64,000 bases of DNA from Sipunculus nudus (GCA_026874595.1 CM049316.1:66387176-66451175); one strand, 5' to 3'. Shown: positions 12,180 through 23,754, numbered from the stretch's first letter. Translations and numbers: made by a program. The notes: generated by a model not told the origin, from the sequence alone.

Positions 12180-14320
12180 AGAATATGGTTTAGAAAACGA
12201 CGGTCACTGTATTTATTTAATCCTGATATGACAAGTTTTTTTTTTTGGGGGGGGGGGGGCTGAGAGGTTATTTTCCTGTATATGTTTTGGTATCTCAAAG
12301 TCATAGGGCAGTCATCCCCTTAGAAACTCCTCTCCGCCAACCCTTGGATCTGCCGCTTTTTATTTCACAATAAAACTTCTTGTTTATATTCCTGAAATCT
12401 GCATGAATCACATTATTTTTGCTTTAAAAATTGGATCCCATGCACCATGCACAATGTCACGGAAAAGAGTAAATCATGAAAGTTACACGTTTCTAATAGT
12501 TGAGGAAACTGTTACACATTTTTGTTAATAACTCTTATTTTTATGGCAGAATGACATACTTTTGTCAATGGGGGGGGGGGGGGGTCGATAGTATAGTATA
12601 TCCCCTAAAGTCCTCCCTCCCCTGTTCCCTACCAAATGGCGCTTCTGTATTGACATATTAATAGTTGACTACCCAATACTAACAGTAATAACAGTTTGGT
12701 TCAAATCAAAGAATCTGGGCGGCAAACTCATTAAAAGTAACAAATCCAGTTATAATAATTGTGATTAAACCCTATCCTTTGTTACTCACTAAAGCATATA
12801 TTAATCATGTATTTCATAACCAAACATGTAACAGTGGTTATCCTTCAACATTCTTCAAGCTACATCATTCACTCCACATGCATTTTACTGTACATTTGAA
12901 TGTCTTTTTTAAATATTTTATTAAATCAAAAGCTTTAATCTGACTTGATTCTCGTCCTGACAAAAGCAGAGATGTAGCATGTTAGATGTAAAATATAGTA
13001 TGCATATTTTAAAATGTTATAATTGTCTGCGTATTTCAATTATATGATTCTGGTTACCCCTCACCAGTCGGTTAAATTAGTCATATTACGTGACCTGTAT
13101 TCTTCATAAATCATATAAGCCTAGAATAAAGAATCAGGAACAAAGTTTACTTAAAAGTAGCTGGCTATGCTAAATGACAATGTCTGTTTCACAATAATGA
13201 AATATGTGAAACGACAGACTATTCAATATCAATTTTGACTGATTTTTCAGTCAGTTTGTAAAATGCCTGAAAGTTAGTCTTTTATTAAGTAGCAGAGTAA
13301 ATCAGGCAATTTGTAAATTTACTGAAAATTTCAGGCAAATTACAAATTGACTGATTTTACACATTGACAGTTATATATATATATGTGTGTGTGTGTGTAT
13401 GCATTACCCAGAGGATAGGATATTTTAAGCACTTAACTGTGACATGCAACTGGAAGATCCTATTGATACAGAGCAGACATATCCTAAAGGTAATTTTGAT
13501 TTAAGAAAGGATTTACCAAAACATGAGTAAGTCGAATTCAGGGGATATTGGGCCTAATGAGGAATTACTGTATTCATTTCAGGTTTCCATGTGATTATGA
13601 CACGTATGTCTTCCGAATAACCTATAAACAACTGTACAATTATAAATAACAGACCTTTTGTACGAGCATGCGCACTGGATGCGTTTGCGCTGTCGTGTGT
13701 AGGGTTCGGGTCAGGTGACCCACATGTGGCCCGCATGTGACAGAATTGTGCAGGGGAGATGAGGATATCTTGTTCATTTGATTTTGTGTCTTGAGTCTTC
13801 AGGTTACCGATAAATATGCAAGTATACCCATGTGACATAGCATTGTATACTTTTTGATAATCATATTGGTTTATTGACATTGGTAATTTAACGTGTGAAT
13901 AAGCCTATAACAACACATCACAAATCATTTTTTACATCATTTTTACAAGCGTTTTCAATATGTTGCGCATATGTCTCAAAAGAACATTTAAAAAAATCAG
14001 AAAAAATTTCATAATTAAAAAAGTATATATTTTCAAAATATGAAAAATTCCTATTTAAAAACGTTTAATGTAATGTTTCAAATATTAATATACGATAATA
14101 TAGTATTTTTAAAGCTAGCTTTAAATTATACCTACAATTCTGTCAAATCATATATGCAGAAAGAACAATTTTGATTAAATTAACACTAAAATGCAATTAA
14201 AAAAATATATTAAATTATTAAAAGGTAAGGCCAGGGAACATTTAAAAAAAGTGTTCAAAACATTTTTATACCGTAACCATGTTTTTTAACCTTTTAAGAA
14301 CATTTTCAAACTGTTTTGTG
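12180..14320. other. Intergenic, AT-rich, with homopolymer tracts
   Basis: No gene seen. Holds poly-G runs at about 12247-12259 and 12571-12584, a TA/TG microsatellite at 13374-13400 and a small inverted repeat at 13250-13351. Confidence 0.5.
13250..13351. repeat. Short inverted repeat (hairpin)
   Basis: Left arm GTCAGTTTGTAAAATGCCTG at 13250 and right arm ending ACAAATTGAC at 13351 are reverse complements over about 22 bp with a few mismatches. Further partial copies of the CAGGCAATTTGTAAATTTACTG motif lie between them. Confidence 0.6.
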
Positions 14321-14554
14321 CTATATAACTGAGTTTATATGGGACATTCCTACTTCATGAATAGAAAGTTCATAAACATCTTCTCTACTTTTAAGCAGCC
14401 TAATTAACTTCCTTATTTTTGTAACGCACTCAACATGGATTATTATTGTTTTTAAAACAGCTTTTCTCCATAAACAAGTTGTTACATTCAGGTTCTCATG
14501 GCAGTCAAGGACGCTGCCAATTTTAGTCAGCAACCTGCGTCTGTGTTGATACAT
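14321..14554 (-). CDS. Isolated 77-codon ORF, possibly a decayed CARD-like exon
   Basis: Open frame MYQHRRRLLTKIGSVLDC ... ENLNV ... TKIRKLIRLLKSREDVYEL. The pattern of Leu-rich helices ending in RKLIRLLKSR loosely recalls the C-terminal half of CARD death-fold domains (RKLLxLLPxRG). The match is by eye and weak. No neighbouring exons or clear splice sites were identified, though an AG lies about 20 bp upstream of the Met. It may be a pseudogene fragment or chance ORF. Confidence 0.25.
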   Translation of the reverse strand: MYQHRRRLLTKIGSVLDCHENLNVTTCLWRKAVLKTIIIHVECVTKIRKLIRLLKSREDVYELSIHEVGMSHINSVI

Positions 14555-15097
14555 GTCTTCAGTATCCCTAGCAGTCTTCTAGTATGCGCAGCTTTTTTTA
14601 ATTGTATTTTACTATCTATAGCCTTAAACGATCAGCACTTTTCACATTAATATTTAAGCTCCCCTAGTCATCCTCGCATTAGAGGCATATTTAAGTTAAA
14701 TATAATTTAAAATAAGGTCCCTCCTTGTTTTATCTTATATTGCAACATTCTTTTGTCGTTTCATGACAGGCTTAGTTCAATAGTTGGTGATATCGGTGTC
14801 AATTCAATTTAATGCAACAGGACCCGAAACACCGCAACCGCTTCCGCCGTTGACTCCCGTGCACGTGTTCTACCTCGAACCACATATTTTTAAATATCCC
14901 CGACAGGTGTCGCAAGTGAAATGGTAAAGGTCTATTGGTAACGAGAAACAATACAAGGCTGTGCCAGCCGGTGTCATTTATGTCGACCGCTCTTATGACA
15001 TTATGTCATTTGAGTAGGCTTGTGGTCAATAATCAAAAAACATTTTGTCTGATAAAAAACTTAGTCAGACGAATTATCTTTAGTCCATCACTTACAT

Positions 15098-16759
15098 TTA
15101 TTTTATTTGTTCCAATCGATTAAGGGCTAACTCTTTCAGTTTGGCTTTAGATATTTTGCCGACAGATGATAAAGGAAACTCATCCATAATGACACATAAC
15201 TTTGGCCGAAGATCAACTCCATTTCTGTCAACTCCAAACTTTAGTGAGCACCAATCAAGCACCTCTGTTTCAGTTACTGGGGGATCTGAAGGTATAATAC
15301 AGGCGCAAAGGTCATAACCAAGTCGTGGATCAGGCACAGGTACAATGGCACTCTTCTTCACTTTGGGGTGACCATCAAGAATTTGTTCCAGTGGTCTGAC
15401 CGGGACATTTGACGGCCCACTTATGATGATGTCAGACATTCTACCAATAATGAACAACTTGCCGGAATCGTTCATGATTCCGTTATTATCTGTATGGAAC
15501 CATCCCTCTTCGTCTTTCCCAGTGTGCACTTTGCCATCGATTATATAACCAGTCATAGTGGTGTTGGACCGTACACATATCTCCCCTGGAGAGTTCATCG
15601 GGACTACCTGGTTGTCTGGCCCGATGACCTTGACTTCTATGTTGCCTGTAATACCCATCCAGAGAAGATTTGTCTCCTTCGTATTTGCTGCAACCAAACA
15701 CTCTGACATCGCATAGCAGTGATGAAGCTTAATATTTGGGAAACAAGAGCGCAATTTGGTTACGTTTTCCTCTGACATGACTTGACCTCCTGTGGCCACA
15801 CTTCTCAAAGACGACAGATCGAATAGCTTTATTTCAGGCTCGTGGATCAGATCTTTAATGACAAATCCAAAGAGCAGAGCCAAAGTGCACATTTCCCTTT
15901 CTACGAAACTTAAAAAGGTTAAACTCCTGGCGTGTTTGGAGGGAACCGTGATTTTCTTCGAAACTCTCACAGAGGAGGCTCCATAGCAGGCAACGAAACA
16001 AAACCCAAGATTTATTCCTGTCGAATGAGAAAAGGGGCTGTCGTGTATATATTTGTCATCTTTTTTGTATCCCAATTCATCCAAGTATGTGTACATTCCG
16101 TTCAGTAGTCTGAAGTGGTAGAATAGAATAGCCTTTGGTTTGCCAGTGGTGCCAGAAGAGAAAAGAATGATAGCACGAGAGTCAGAGTTCACAATCTTTT
16201 GTCGCAGTCGGACCTGGTTTCTGGTCTGTTCACAGTCTCTGCCTATCCTCAAAAGATCATGTAAGCTTAAAATTCCCTTTTCATTCATCTTAGCGTCATC
16301 TGAAATAGTACATATCCAGTCTTTCTTCTTTGCCAGGATTTCAAACACGCCTTTCTCCATTTTCGTAAGGTCAGCAATTATGCCTCGGCATTTGGTCTGA
16401 TCAATGACTTGCAGTAATTCATATTCCCTATGCTCATCTACATTGGCTAAAGCTGCAACTAGCCCGAGACGGAAGGCCGCCAGCACAGCAAGCAGGTATT
16501 CCCATTTACTTTCCGTGTAAATACAAATACTGCACCCTGGCTGTAGATCGGGGTAAGTCTTCAACAATCCTGCAGCAAAGCTCAGAGACTGCTCAGATGC
16601 CTCGTTAAATGTGACGGATGTTCTCTGCAGCTTTTCATCATAAAATATAAACGCTTCTTTATCTGGTGTTCGTTGACAGTGCTCGTCAAATACTGACGTC
16701 ACAGTGTCATATACGCATGGTCGAGCTGAGGTACCCTTCCAGTAGCTTCTTTGTGCCAT
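15098..16759 (-). CDS. Acyl-CoA synthetase / AMP-binding enzyme, intronless, 553 aa
   Basis: An uninterrupted frame encodes an ANL-superfamily adenylating enzyme that would activate a carboxylic acid with ATP to an acyl-AMP and then transfer it to CoA. Motifs in order: P-loop SSGTTGKPKA (residues 201-210), A5 motif YAMSE (349-353), A7 WFHTDNNG (420-427), GR at 439-440, and the C-terminal catalytic-Lys context SVGKISKAKL (Lys535). The A8 hinge is unusual: GRMSDIIISGPSNVPVRPLE lacks the usual K-D and GG-N-IYP residues. I chose the Met at 16759 (MAQRSYWKGTS) because it starts the conserved N-domain and has G at -3 and G at +4; the frame stays open for 60 more codons upstream to 16939 without family resemblance. 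No PTS1 at the C-terminus (QIK). ACSF2/4CL-like group is likely; the substrate is unknown. Absence of introns over 1.66 kb suggests a retrocopy or an intronless paralogue. Confidence 0.92.
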   Translation of the reverse strand: MAQRSYWKGTSARPCVYDTVTSVFDEHCQRTPDKEAFIFYDEKLQRTSVTFNEASEQSLSFAAGLLKTYPDLQPGCSICIYTESKWEYLLAVLAAFRLGLVAALANVDEHREYELLQVIDQTKCRGIIADLTKMEKGVFEILAKKKDWICTISDDAKMNEKGILSLHDLLRIGRDCEQTRNQVRLRQKIVNSDSRAIILFSSGTTGKPKAILFYHFRLLNGMYTYLDELGYKKDDKYIHDSPFSHSTGINLGFCFVACYGASSVRVSKKITVPSKHARSLTFLSFVEREMCTLALLFGFVIKDLIHEPEIKLFDLSSLRSVATGGQVMSEENVTKLRSCFPNIKLHHCYAMSECLVAANTKETNLLWMGITGNIEVKVIGPDNQVVPMNSPGEICVRSNTTMTGYIIDGKVHTGKDEEGWFHTDNNGIMNDSGKLFIIGRMSDIIISGPSNVPVRPLEQILDGHPKVKKSAIVPVPDPRLGYDLCACIIPSDPPVTETEVLDWCSLKFGVDRNGVDLRPKLCVIMDEFPLSSVGKISKAKLKELALNRLEQIK

Positions 16760-17756
16760 TTCGCTTTTCGTAACTAGTAATGGTGTAAAACTTGTGTCGC
16801 TCCTGATGTCTAATATGTGTACAACTAATAGAACACAATATGTAGAATTATGGTACAGGTACAACCCCTGATAAGCATAATTGCGTTGGTTTATGTTGGA
16901 GAATAAATAAAATTGGTAAAGGTTTGAAAGAATCGACAAAAAGACATTAACAGTTTTATAGCTGAAACTGACGACGTGTCTTGAATATCGTATTCAATCA
17001 GTTATTTCTTTTTTTATGTCGGGATCGTGGGCTCAATATATGCTTTCCCCTTAAGGGACCTTCCACAAGACCACTGCTGACACACCACAGAAGAAGAAGT
17101 CCAATGAATAAAATTACATGTCCGTTGATTTATTCCGATTCACATATATATATACAGAGATGAAAGTCACAGCAGCATATGATGTTAATTCGACCAAATA
17201 GCGAGCAGCGAAATTAAATTGAAAATGGAGACAGGTGAGCAGAAGAATCGCAGCCCATATTTGGCCGGTTTCCTGCGTATGACAAAAAAATAAAAACATC
17301 TCACTAAAAGTGACCAATTATATAAACACACAAGTAAAAATATATTGCCTCAATCTAAATATGCTGTCTTATAAAGAAATATTTATTTCCAATGTTCACA
17401 AATTGTATTCCAAAACCCAGTAATTAAATTCTTTTACTGACTATATTCCAAGTGGCAGTCTATATATATAAATGCTAGTCAAAGATACCCAATTAAATAA
17501 CCTCTTGTGAGACTATGGAAATCTGTAAAGATATAGCATAAATGAAAAGAACCTACTTCTTATCAGAATGATATGGAAGTACAGGAAAGATGAGGAAATG
17601 TAATATAAATCACAACCTGTTACTATAATGTTATACACATATGTTCCAATTAAGTATGAAAGTATAGAAAACTATCCTGTATACTTCAAACTATGAATTT
17701 GTCGCATTACAATCCAAGGTGAAAACCAAAACAGTTATTATCCTTTACAATGCTGC
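16760..17756. other. Upstream region of the acyl-CoA synthetase
   Basis: AT-rich, no gene seen. A block at about 16960-17000 (GCTGAAACTGACGACGTGTC) recurs at about 19411-19450. Confidence 0.5.
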
Positions 17757-17763
17757 TATAAAC

Positions 17764-17997
17764 CACAGGCGCTTGAATCGCTATTTGTGTTGATCTTGGT
17801 TTAAATAGTGTTTAATTTACCTTAACAACAATCCCCCACCGTTTAATGAGCTTTAAACCATGTTATATTATATAAACAAGTACTGGCAAACGATATAACA
17901 TGGTTTAAAGCTCATTAAACGGTAGGGGATTGTTGATAAGGTAAATTGAACACTATTTAAACCAAGATCAACACAAATAGCGATTCAAGCGCCTGTG
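17764..17997. mobile_element. Foldback MITE with 104-bp terminal inverted repeats
   Basis: Left arm 17764-17867 and right arm 17894-17997 are reverse complements with only a few mismatches (ends CACAGGCGCTTGAATCGC), separated by a 26-bp loop. A direct repeat TATAAAC (or TATAAACCA if 9 bp, reading two bases into the element) flanks it at 17757-17763 and 17998-18004, fitting a target-site duplication. No coding capacity. A 9-bp duplication would suggest Mutator-like mobilisation; the length is ambiguous. Confidence 0.9.
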
Positions 17998-18004
17998 TAT
18001 AAAC

Positions 18005-18654
18005 CATGGCATGCCGCTAAACTTTAATAACGTTTAATGGAACCAAGTCGAAAATACAGCAAAGCATCGCAGAATTTACCAACTATACATGGATTGAATT
18101 CAGAAGTACTGTAAAATAGAGAACTTCATGCCACAAGGCAAGGCAATATTATGGGCGAAATCAAACAAGTAATCTTTGCTTACAGTTACAATAGTTAAAC
18201 TTCTTTAATGCCCATGCACATATCTGCAACTGCTCGATAATCCAAACATGCCTTCCAATAATATACATGTATTAAAGTTACAATAATTAAATGCCCCATA
18301 GCCTATAAGTGGAACAAGAAATTATCATAGCAAGTGCTCACCTTTTCTACAACCACACAGCACATGCACGACCCTAAGGGTTCCGGAATTCTGAATCAAC
18401 TACATATGAATAATGATAGCACCCCGAGTTTCTTACAACATAAAACAGACTGATGGTGCAATCAGCTGGTGACCTTCACCTTCAAGCCACTACCAGTGTA
18501 ACGGAATAAAAACTACGAGGTTCTTCCCTTGACTTTATTAAAAGACAGTCTGCACCATAAAATACAGTAATGAATATATATATAATTACTTACATGTAAT
18601 AAAAAAATAAATTAAAATTTTATAAATAATTATACAGCCCCTGACATTTACGTT
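18005..18654. other. Intergenic stretch
   Basis: No gene or clear repeat recognised. AT-rich with short TA tracts near 18574. Confidence 0.5.
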
Positions 18655-19265
18655 GTGGTTCAATGTCAGTCAAAGTACAGGATTTACATAATTTTCTTGG
18701 TCATTTCATGCTTATGCATGATGCACCAGCTATACTGCATTAACACTCTTAATTTATTGTACACGATCCCTCCACAGAACAATGTATTTATGAGTTATTC
18801 ATTATGTTTGATGACATTAATACCAAGTACACCATGTTATCCAAAGGTCTGTCAGTAGCCGGGGGCGAATCCAGGATTTACGAAAAGGAGGGCTCAAACC
18901 AAGGAGGACAAATGACAAAACCTAAAAAGGTCCCAAGCTCCTAAAAAGGGGGATTCTAGGCCGCAAAAATTGGTCAGAAATTCTTAATAAAAGATTGTGG
19001 TGTCAGAGAAAGGGGGGGGGGGGGGTCAAGACCCCCTCGGCCCTCCCCTGGATCCACTTCTAGCAGCATTATCCACAAGTATATCCCTGTCTGACTCGGG
19101 CCTCTTCCAGTATAATGTGCAGCATCTTTCGAGAAGACATGAGTGAAGGCTCCTGTTCTAAGGTGATATTTAGGCCTATGGCTAACGAAAAAATTGGAAA
19201 GAGATGTACTTGTAAAGGATATGATATTAATAAACACCGTTCTTGGTATAGCGGCGGGTGTCTAA
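18655..19265 (+). repeat. Local duplication, copy A
   Basis: Blocks 18700-18735 (CATGCTTATGCATGATGCAC), 18797-18857 (CATTATGTTTGATGACATTA) and 19070-19265 (ATCCACAAGTATATCCCTGT to GCGGCGGGTGTCT) match copy B at 19465-20405 in the same order and orientation. Copy A carries a MITE-like insertion at 18858-19066 that copy B lacks. Confidence 0.8.
18858..19066 (-). mobile_element. MITE-like repeat R1, copy 1
   Basis: Read on the minus strand it begins GTGGATCCAGGGG and ends TAAATCCTGGATTCGCCCCC, with poly-C tracts and an internal TTTTAGGTTTTGTCATTTGTCC block. The ends are short inverted repeats. Same family as 48597-48787, 54064-54192 and 60255-60435. Confidence 0.75.
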
Positions 19266-19464
19266 AAAGAACACCCGTCCCTTATGTGGATTAGGGTAAT
19301 GTGGAAAAGCGTGGTCACTGATGCTGCGGTACTCTATAATTTGAGCAACACATGCATTGGTCAGGAACATATGTTACCAAACGAATTAATTGCATTAATA
19401 TAAAAAATATAGCTGAAACTGACGACGTGTCCGGAATACCGTATCCAATATGTAAATGTTTTGT

Positions 19465-20405
19465 GGTCCCATGGAAGTCAAATAACAGGATTTAAATAAT
19501 TTGTTTCAGTTCACCTCATGCTCATGCATAATGCACCAGCTAAAACCTTTCATCTTGCACATATGGCTTCTAAACCCATGAATAAAGACCCCTATAGATT
19601 TTGATGTCAAGGGGCCAAAGCTCACGGCTACAGTACACACTTCTTCAAAAAGTTTGTGGACCCATTTTAAGCCAATCCGTTTGACTAAAACCTTTCATCT
19701 TACAAATATGGCTCACCCACCCATGGACAAAGAGCCCTATCGATTTCGAGGCCACGGGGTCAAAGGTCACGGCCACAGGGCCAACTTCTTGAAAAGAACT
19801 TTTGGCCCATTTTGAGCAAAACCGTATGACCGAAGCCTTTCATCTTGCATATATGGCTCCCCAGCCAAGGAAGGAAGAACTCTTTCAATTTTGAGGTCGT
19901 GGGGCAAAGCTTGGTCACGGCCACAGGACCCACTTCTTGAAAAAGCTTGTGGACCCATTTTAAGCCAAACCGTTCGACCAACACCTGTCATTTTAATCAT
20001 ATGGCTCACTCACCCATGGATGAAGAACCCTATGTAGTTTGAGGTCAAAGGAGCAAAGGTCAAGGCCAGAGAAACGCCCTCCTTATTTTCACACTGTGTG
20101 ATTCATTCTAATTATGCCCCGTGCGAGGGGATGCTCCGCTTTGCGGTACCTTGTTCATTATGTTTGGTGACATTAATACCCAGTGCACGATGTTATCGAC
20201 AGGTCTATCAGTACCCGGTCTATCTATAATTATCCACATGCATATCTCTGTCAGACTCGGGCCTTCTCCCAGTAAGCTGTACTGCATCTTTGGAGATGAG
20301 TGAAGGCTTCTGTTCTTTCGGATCTTTACGCCTGTCTTTTGAACAAAGATAGAAAGGGTTGTGCTTGTAACGTTCTTGGTATAGCTGCGGGTGTCTCAAA
20401 GGACA
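19465..20405 (+). repeat. Local duplication, copy B
   Basis: Matches copy A at 18655-19265: CTCATGCATAATGCACCAGCT, CATTATGTTTGGTGACATTA, GACTCGGGCCTTCTCCCAGT and TTCTTGGTATAGCTGCGGGT. Copy B contains about 600 bp (19543-20150) absent from copy A, including a tandem array. Confidence 0.8.
19543..20070 (+). repeat. Tandem array, four diverged units of about 145 bp
   Basis: Units start at about 19543, 19688, 19834 and 19981 with CCTTTCATCTTGCA.ATATGGCT and share TTGAGGTCA..GGGTCAAAGGTCA and ACTTCTTGAAAAAG.TTGTGGACCC. Open frames crossing it are repeat artefacts, not genes. Confidence 0.85.
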
Positions 20406-21470
20406 ATAATGATATATATATTTATTTCAGATGAGTGTACGAGATCTTATTTTCTTTATTTTTTTTTTTCAATAAAAAGAGCAGATGATTTAAGAGGAGA
20501 TCAAACATGTTTGACACAGCTCCTACTTCAAAATAAGTGAATCATGCAAATGAATAGTAAAAATCAAATGACTCGGGTACTTATAAGTAAAAAAGGTCAT
20601 ATCTGACAAGGGATTTGTTGAAATGTGATAAATAGCAGCATGTAAAACAAAGTACATGCGTAACATAAACATAAAACAAAATAATCTATGTACACAACGG
20701 AGCATTATGTTTGCTGATAAATATGAACATATTGCAAGACAGACAGGAAAACTCAACCTTAATTATACACAGCGCCAAAAAGTGCCCAAATTGAGAACTA
20801 CAAGCGCCCGTTCACAAAATATCTATACAGTACATTCAAACAAGGTTATCGTCTTCAATACTAAGGTTACATTTTGAGCTGGATCATTAAACGCTTCTCT
20901 GGGCAAACATTGGCAGTACAAACTGAAAGTTTGCAAATTTAACTTTTCTCAAATTTTTGTATTTTTTTTCAAAAGCAGAAAAATATAGTTCGTTACCTCC
21001 ATATTTTTTAACGCAGAGTTCGTTAAGCAAATTAATTTTTTTTTCTCTGCTTTGAAGTGTCAGTGCAAAGCTATAACATGTATCCTTTGCATCACATTAG
21101 ACTCGAGGGGAATCAGAGAAATACAAATAAAATAAAAGTATTAGGTCAGCGCTTTACCATTAATATTGTTATAACTGTAAAGTTTTTTTTTCAATATAAT
21201 AAACATGTTGAGCAAGAAAAGGACTTGATAATTACATAATAATCTCCTAAATTCATCATATAAAATATTAAGTACCAAACCCATCTTGTATATATATATA
21301 TATACATGAATGTTACTCAATGTTTTATGTGGTTAGTAAATGGGTGGAGAACGCTTTCACAAAAAGTTTTTGTATCGGTCAACGAAATGGGTCTTTAACC
21401 ACACAGCGTTCCTTTAACGATAGTTCCTAAGGTACACATCCTTGTAAGAACCTGTTTCGGGCGACCCTAT
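20406..21470. other. Intergenic, no gene seen
   Basis: AT-rich sequence with poly-T runs (20457-20469) and TA tract near 21290-21304. Nothing recognisable in six frames. Confidence 0.5.
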
Positions 21471-21471
21471 T

Positions 21472-21534
21472 TCATGGTGTTTCCTTACTGTCATACAGAA
21501 TACTGTGTGATGCACTGATGGGTGCTTCCTTGGG
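21472..21534 (-). CDS. Candidate terminal exon of the HOIP gene
   Basis: On the minus strand a strong acceptor (GGTTTCTGTCGCAG) precedes a phase-0 frame of 20 codons, PKEAPISASHSILYDSKETP, then TGA. Phase fits the donor after exon 21 (24145). HOIP proteins end with a short tail after the LDD (human EVPLGQSIP...), with only a faint similarity to EAPISASHSI. It sits 2.6 kb from exon 21. The link is speculative; a transcript is needed. Confidence 0.25.
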   Translation of the reverse strand, partial: PKEAPISASHSILYDSKETP

Positions 21535-22880
21535 CTGCGACAGAAACCAGCGTACTATAGCCACCGTTCACACAGCACTTTCACCGGAATGTGTGATCTA
21601 TTTTTGTTTGTTTGAGTCTAACTTAGGTGACACCTAATCAGTTATTTAATGGCTGTCCTGATTCGCGGTAGCACCAGAACATTATTCAGAGGTAATAATT
21701 GTTACATGTACACAATATTTTCACAGATACTAGTTATATCAACTGACTTTTTATATATCGAACGTTTATGTATGATTTGAAAACTTTCATAATAAGGTTA
21801 ACAAGACTTTACAGGGTACACACAATCATACAATAATCTCTTCATGTGGCTTACCACCGCTCTCTCCAGCGTTTAGTACGCCGAATCAGATTTTTCATAT
21901 ATCACATATTCATATATTTACATGTTTCAAATAAATATGCAGTTAAATATTACCAAATGCAAATGCGATAACATTTATCATAAAATGAGAATTCGCAAAG
22001 GATTTGCATTTGAATTCCGCTAAACCACTTGATAATAAGATATATGTGCACAGTTGAATGAATAACTTTGAATATGTATATGCTTAAACCATTTTTATTG
22101 GCAAGTTACTGCATTGAGTCGGGCTTTCTTTGTTGGTACTATTTATAAATGACACTTTATGACTGCATTTGCATAAGTAAATCGAATGTTTTCTCCTCTG
22201 CATTTAAATGCAAATGAAAATGCAAGGTCCCTTGTATCTCTGTACTGTACAAATACAATTGCATTTGAAAAAATACAGACCTGCTATAATTATTGGATTC
22301 ACACACAAAATATACAAAGGTTAATACAAGTCTATCACAATTTGTTGTTTCTGCAGGATACTATTAGTTGGCAGCATGTCACGTGACCGCGTCCTCCCGT
22401 CGCCTTCACATTGTTTTCCACACGATTCATGTGACTACGTTCTTCCAAACTTTTCATTTTAGTGGAAGTGACTGCTGAATAAGCTGAAACATAAAGAGTG
22501 AATATACAGATTCGTGATGCCTGTAAACAGATTCAATGAATTTAAAAGTATGAAATCTGAAATACGTCGCTTTCTGGTTCCAGTGTATATTAAGAGTAGC
22601 GGGTACACTACCACATGAGAAATCGGTCTCTCTTCGTTCACCAAGAGCAAAACTATGCAAGATAGTTAATAAATACTGAGTCCCAAATAGAAATAGATCC
22701 TGGCACCGTGACACGATGTTCTTGGCACCTGGGATTGTCCTATTCGTGTCCCGTATTTCTATTGAGGTGACCGTTAAAAATGTAAGAATATTTTGTTTCA
22801 GGAAAAAAAGTAAAGGTTTCAATTAACCAGTTATCTTTTGATCGTCCATCCGATAGAAATTGATTCAGGATTCAGAAGAA
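21535..22880. other. Intergenic or HOIP 3' intron
   Basis: No convincing exon. A 122-codon minus-strand frame (22454-22822) has no recognisable domain. Confidence 0.45.
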
Positions 22881-23084
22881 AGGGTCGGTGATGGTAATTT
22901 TGCGTTTAAAGGTCAGTGACGGTAATTTCTCTCTCCAGGCTTGAGTTTAGGGGTCAGTGACGGTAGTTTCTCTCTCCACGCTTGAGTTTAAGGATCGGTG
23001 ACGGTAACTTCTCTCTTTATGATTGAGTTTAAGGGTCAGTGAGGGTAATTTCTCTCCCCAGGCTTGAGTTAAAAATTCAGTGAC
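22881..23084 (+). repeat. Minisatellite, about five units of 40-60 bp
   Basis: Units of the form GGTCAGTGACGGTAATTTCTCTC followed by CAGGCTTGAGTTTAAG, with base changes between copies. Confidence 0.85.
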
Positions 23085-23754
23085 TTTGTGCTAAATCAAG
23101 AGTGCTCAATGAGGTCACCTTAAACTGAGGTCACCATCATTATGCCGCCTACTTTAAACAAATTTTATTTTTACTGGCCGATGTTCGGCGATAATCTGCG
23201 ATATTCAATCTGTAATGGAATCGCATATCGATAATAATAGTGTTGAGTGCAGAGAGAAATATTAATTTCAATAATCATTTAAAAATCTTTGCCTGAAAGA
23301 CAATCAGTTAAATATATTTAATGATCGCACATTGCTTGCGAATTCCCCCCGACTATACGCACAAAATGCAGGTACAACACACTGTATTGATGAAATACAA
23401 ACCGTACCAATTATTGTCAAGGCCATCGATAATCGTATCTTCTCAGCCAAAATTTCACGTTGAGCAGCCCTATTTCATATTTGAATTGTGTATAATTTAT
23501 AACTACAATCAGATCATTGTATTTATTGTCTTTGGTCAATTTTATTTTATACACTTTAGTTTCCTTGCAAAAAAGAATATATTTAGATTCACAATAAATT
23601 CTTACATATATTAAAACTTCCCCTCACTATATAGTCATTCACTCGGGGGTCTTTTGTCAAGTACTGAGAATATCTGACATATTCAGTAAGAGAGAGAGAG
23701 AAGGAGATTAGTTATTAGAGAGAGAAGGAGATTAGTTATTAACATTTTTACGGT
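23085..23754. other. Spacer downstream of HOIP exon 21
   Basis: No gene seen. A GAGAGAGAAGGAGATTAGTTATTA unit is duplicated at about 23692-23741. Confidence 0.5.

Noticed and set aside
15486-16400. Several frames overlapping the acyl-CoA synthetase
   Set aside because: Antisense or shifted shadows without family motifs.
19760-20009. Overlapping minus-strand frames of 74-80 codons
   Set aside because: They fall in the 145-bp tandem array and repeat their own sequence; not genes.
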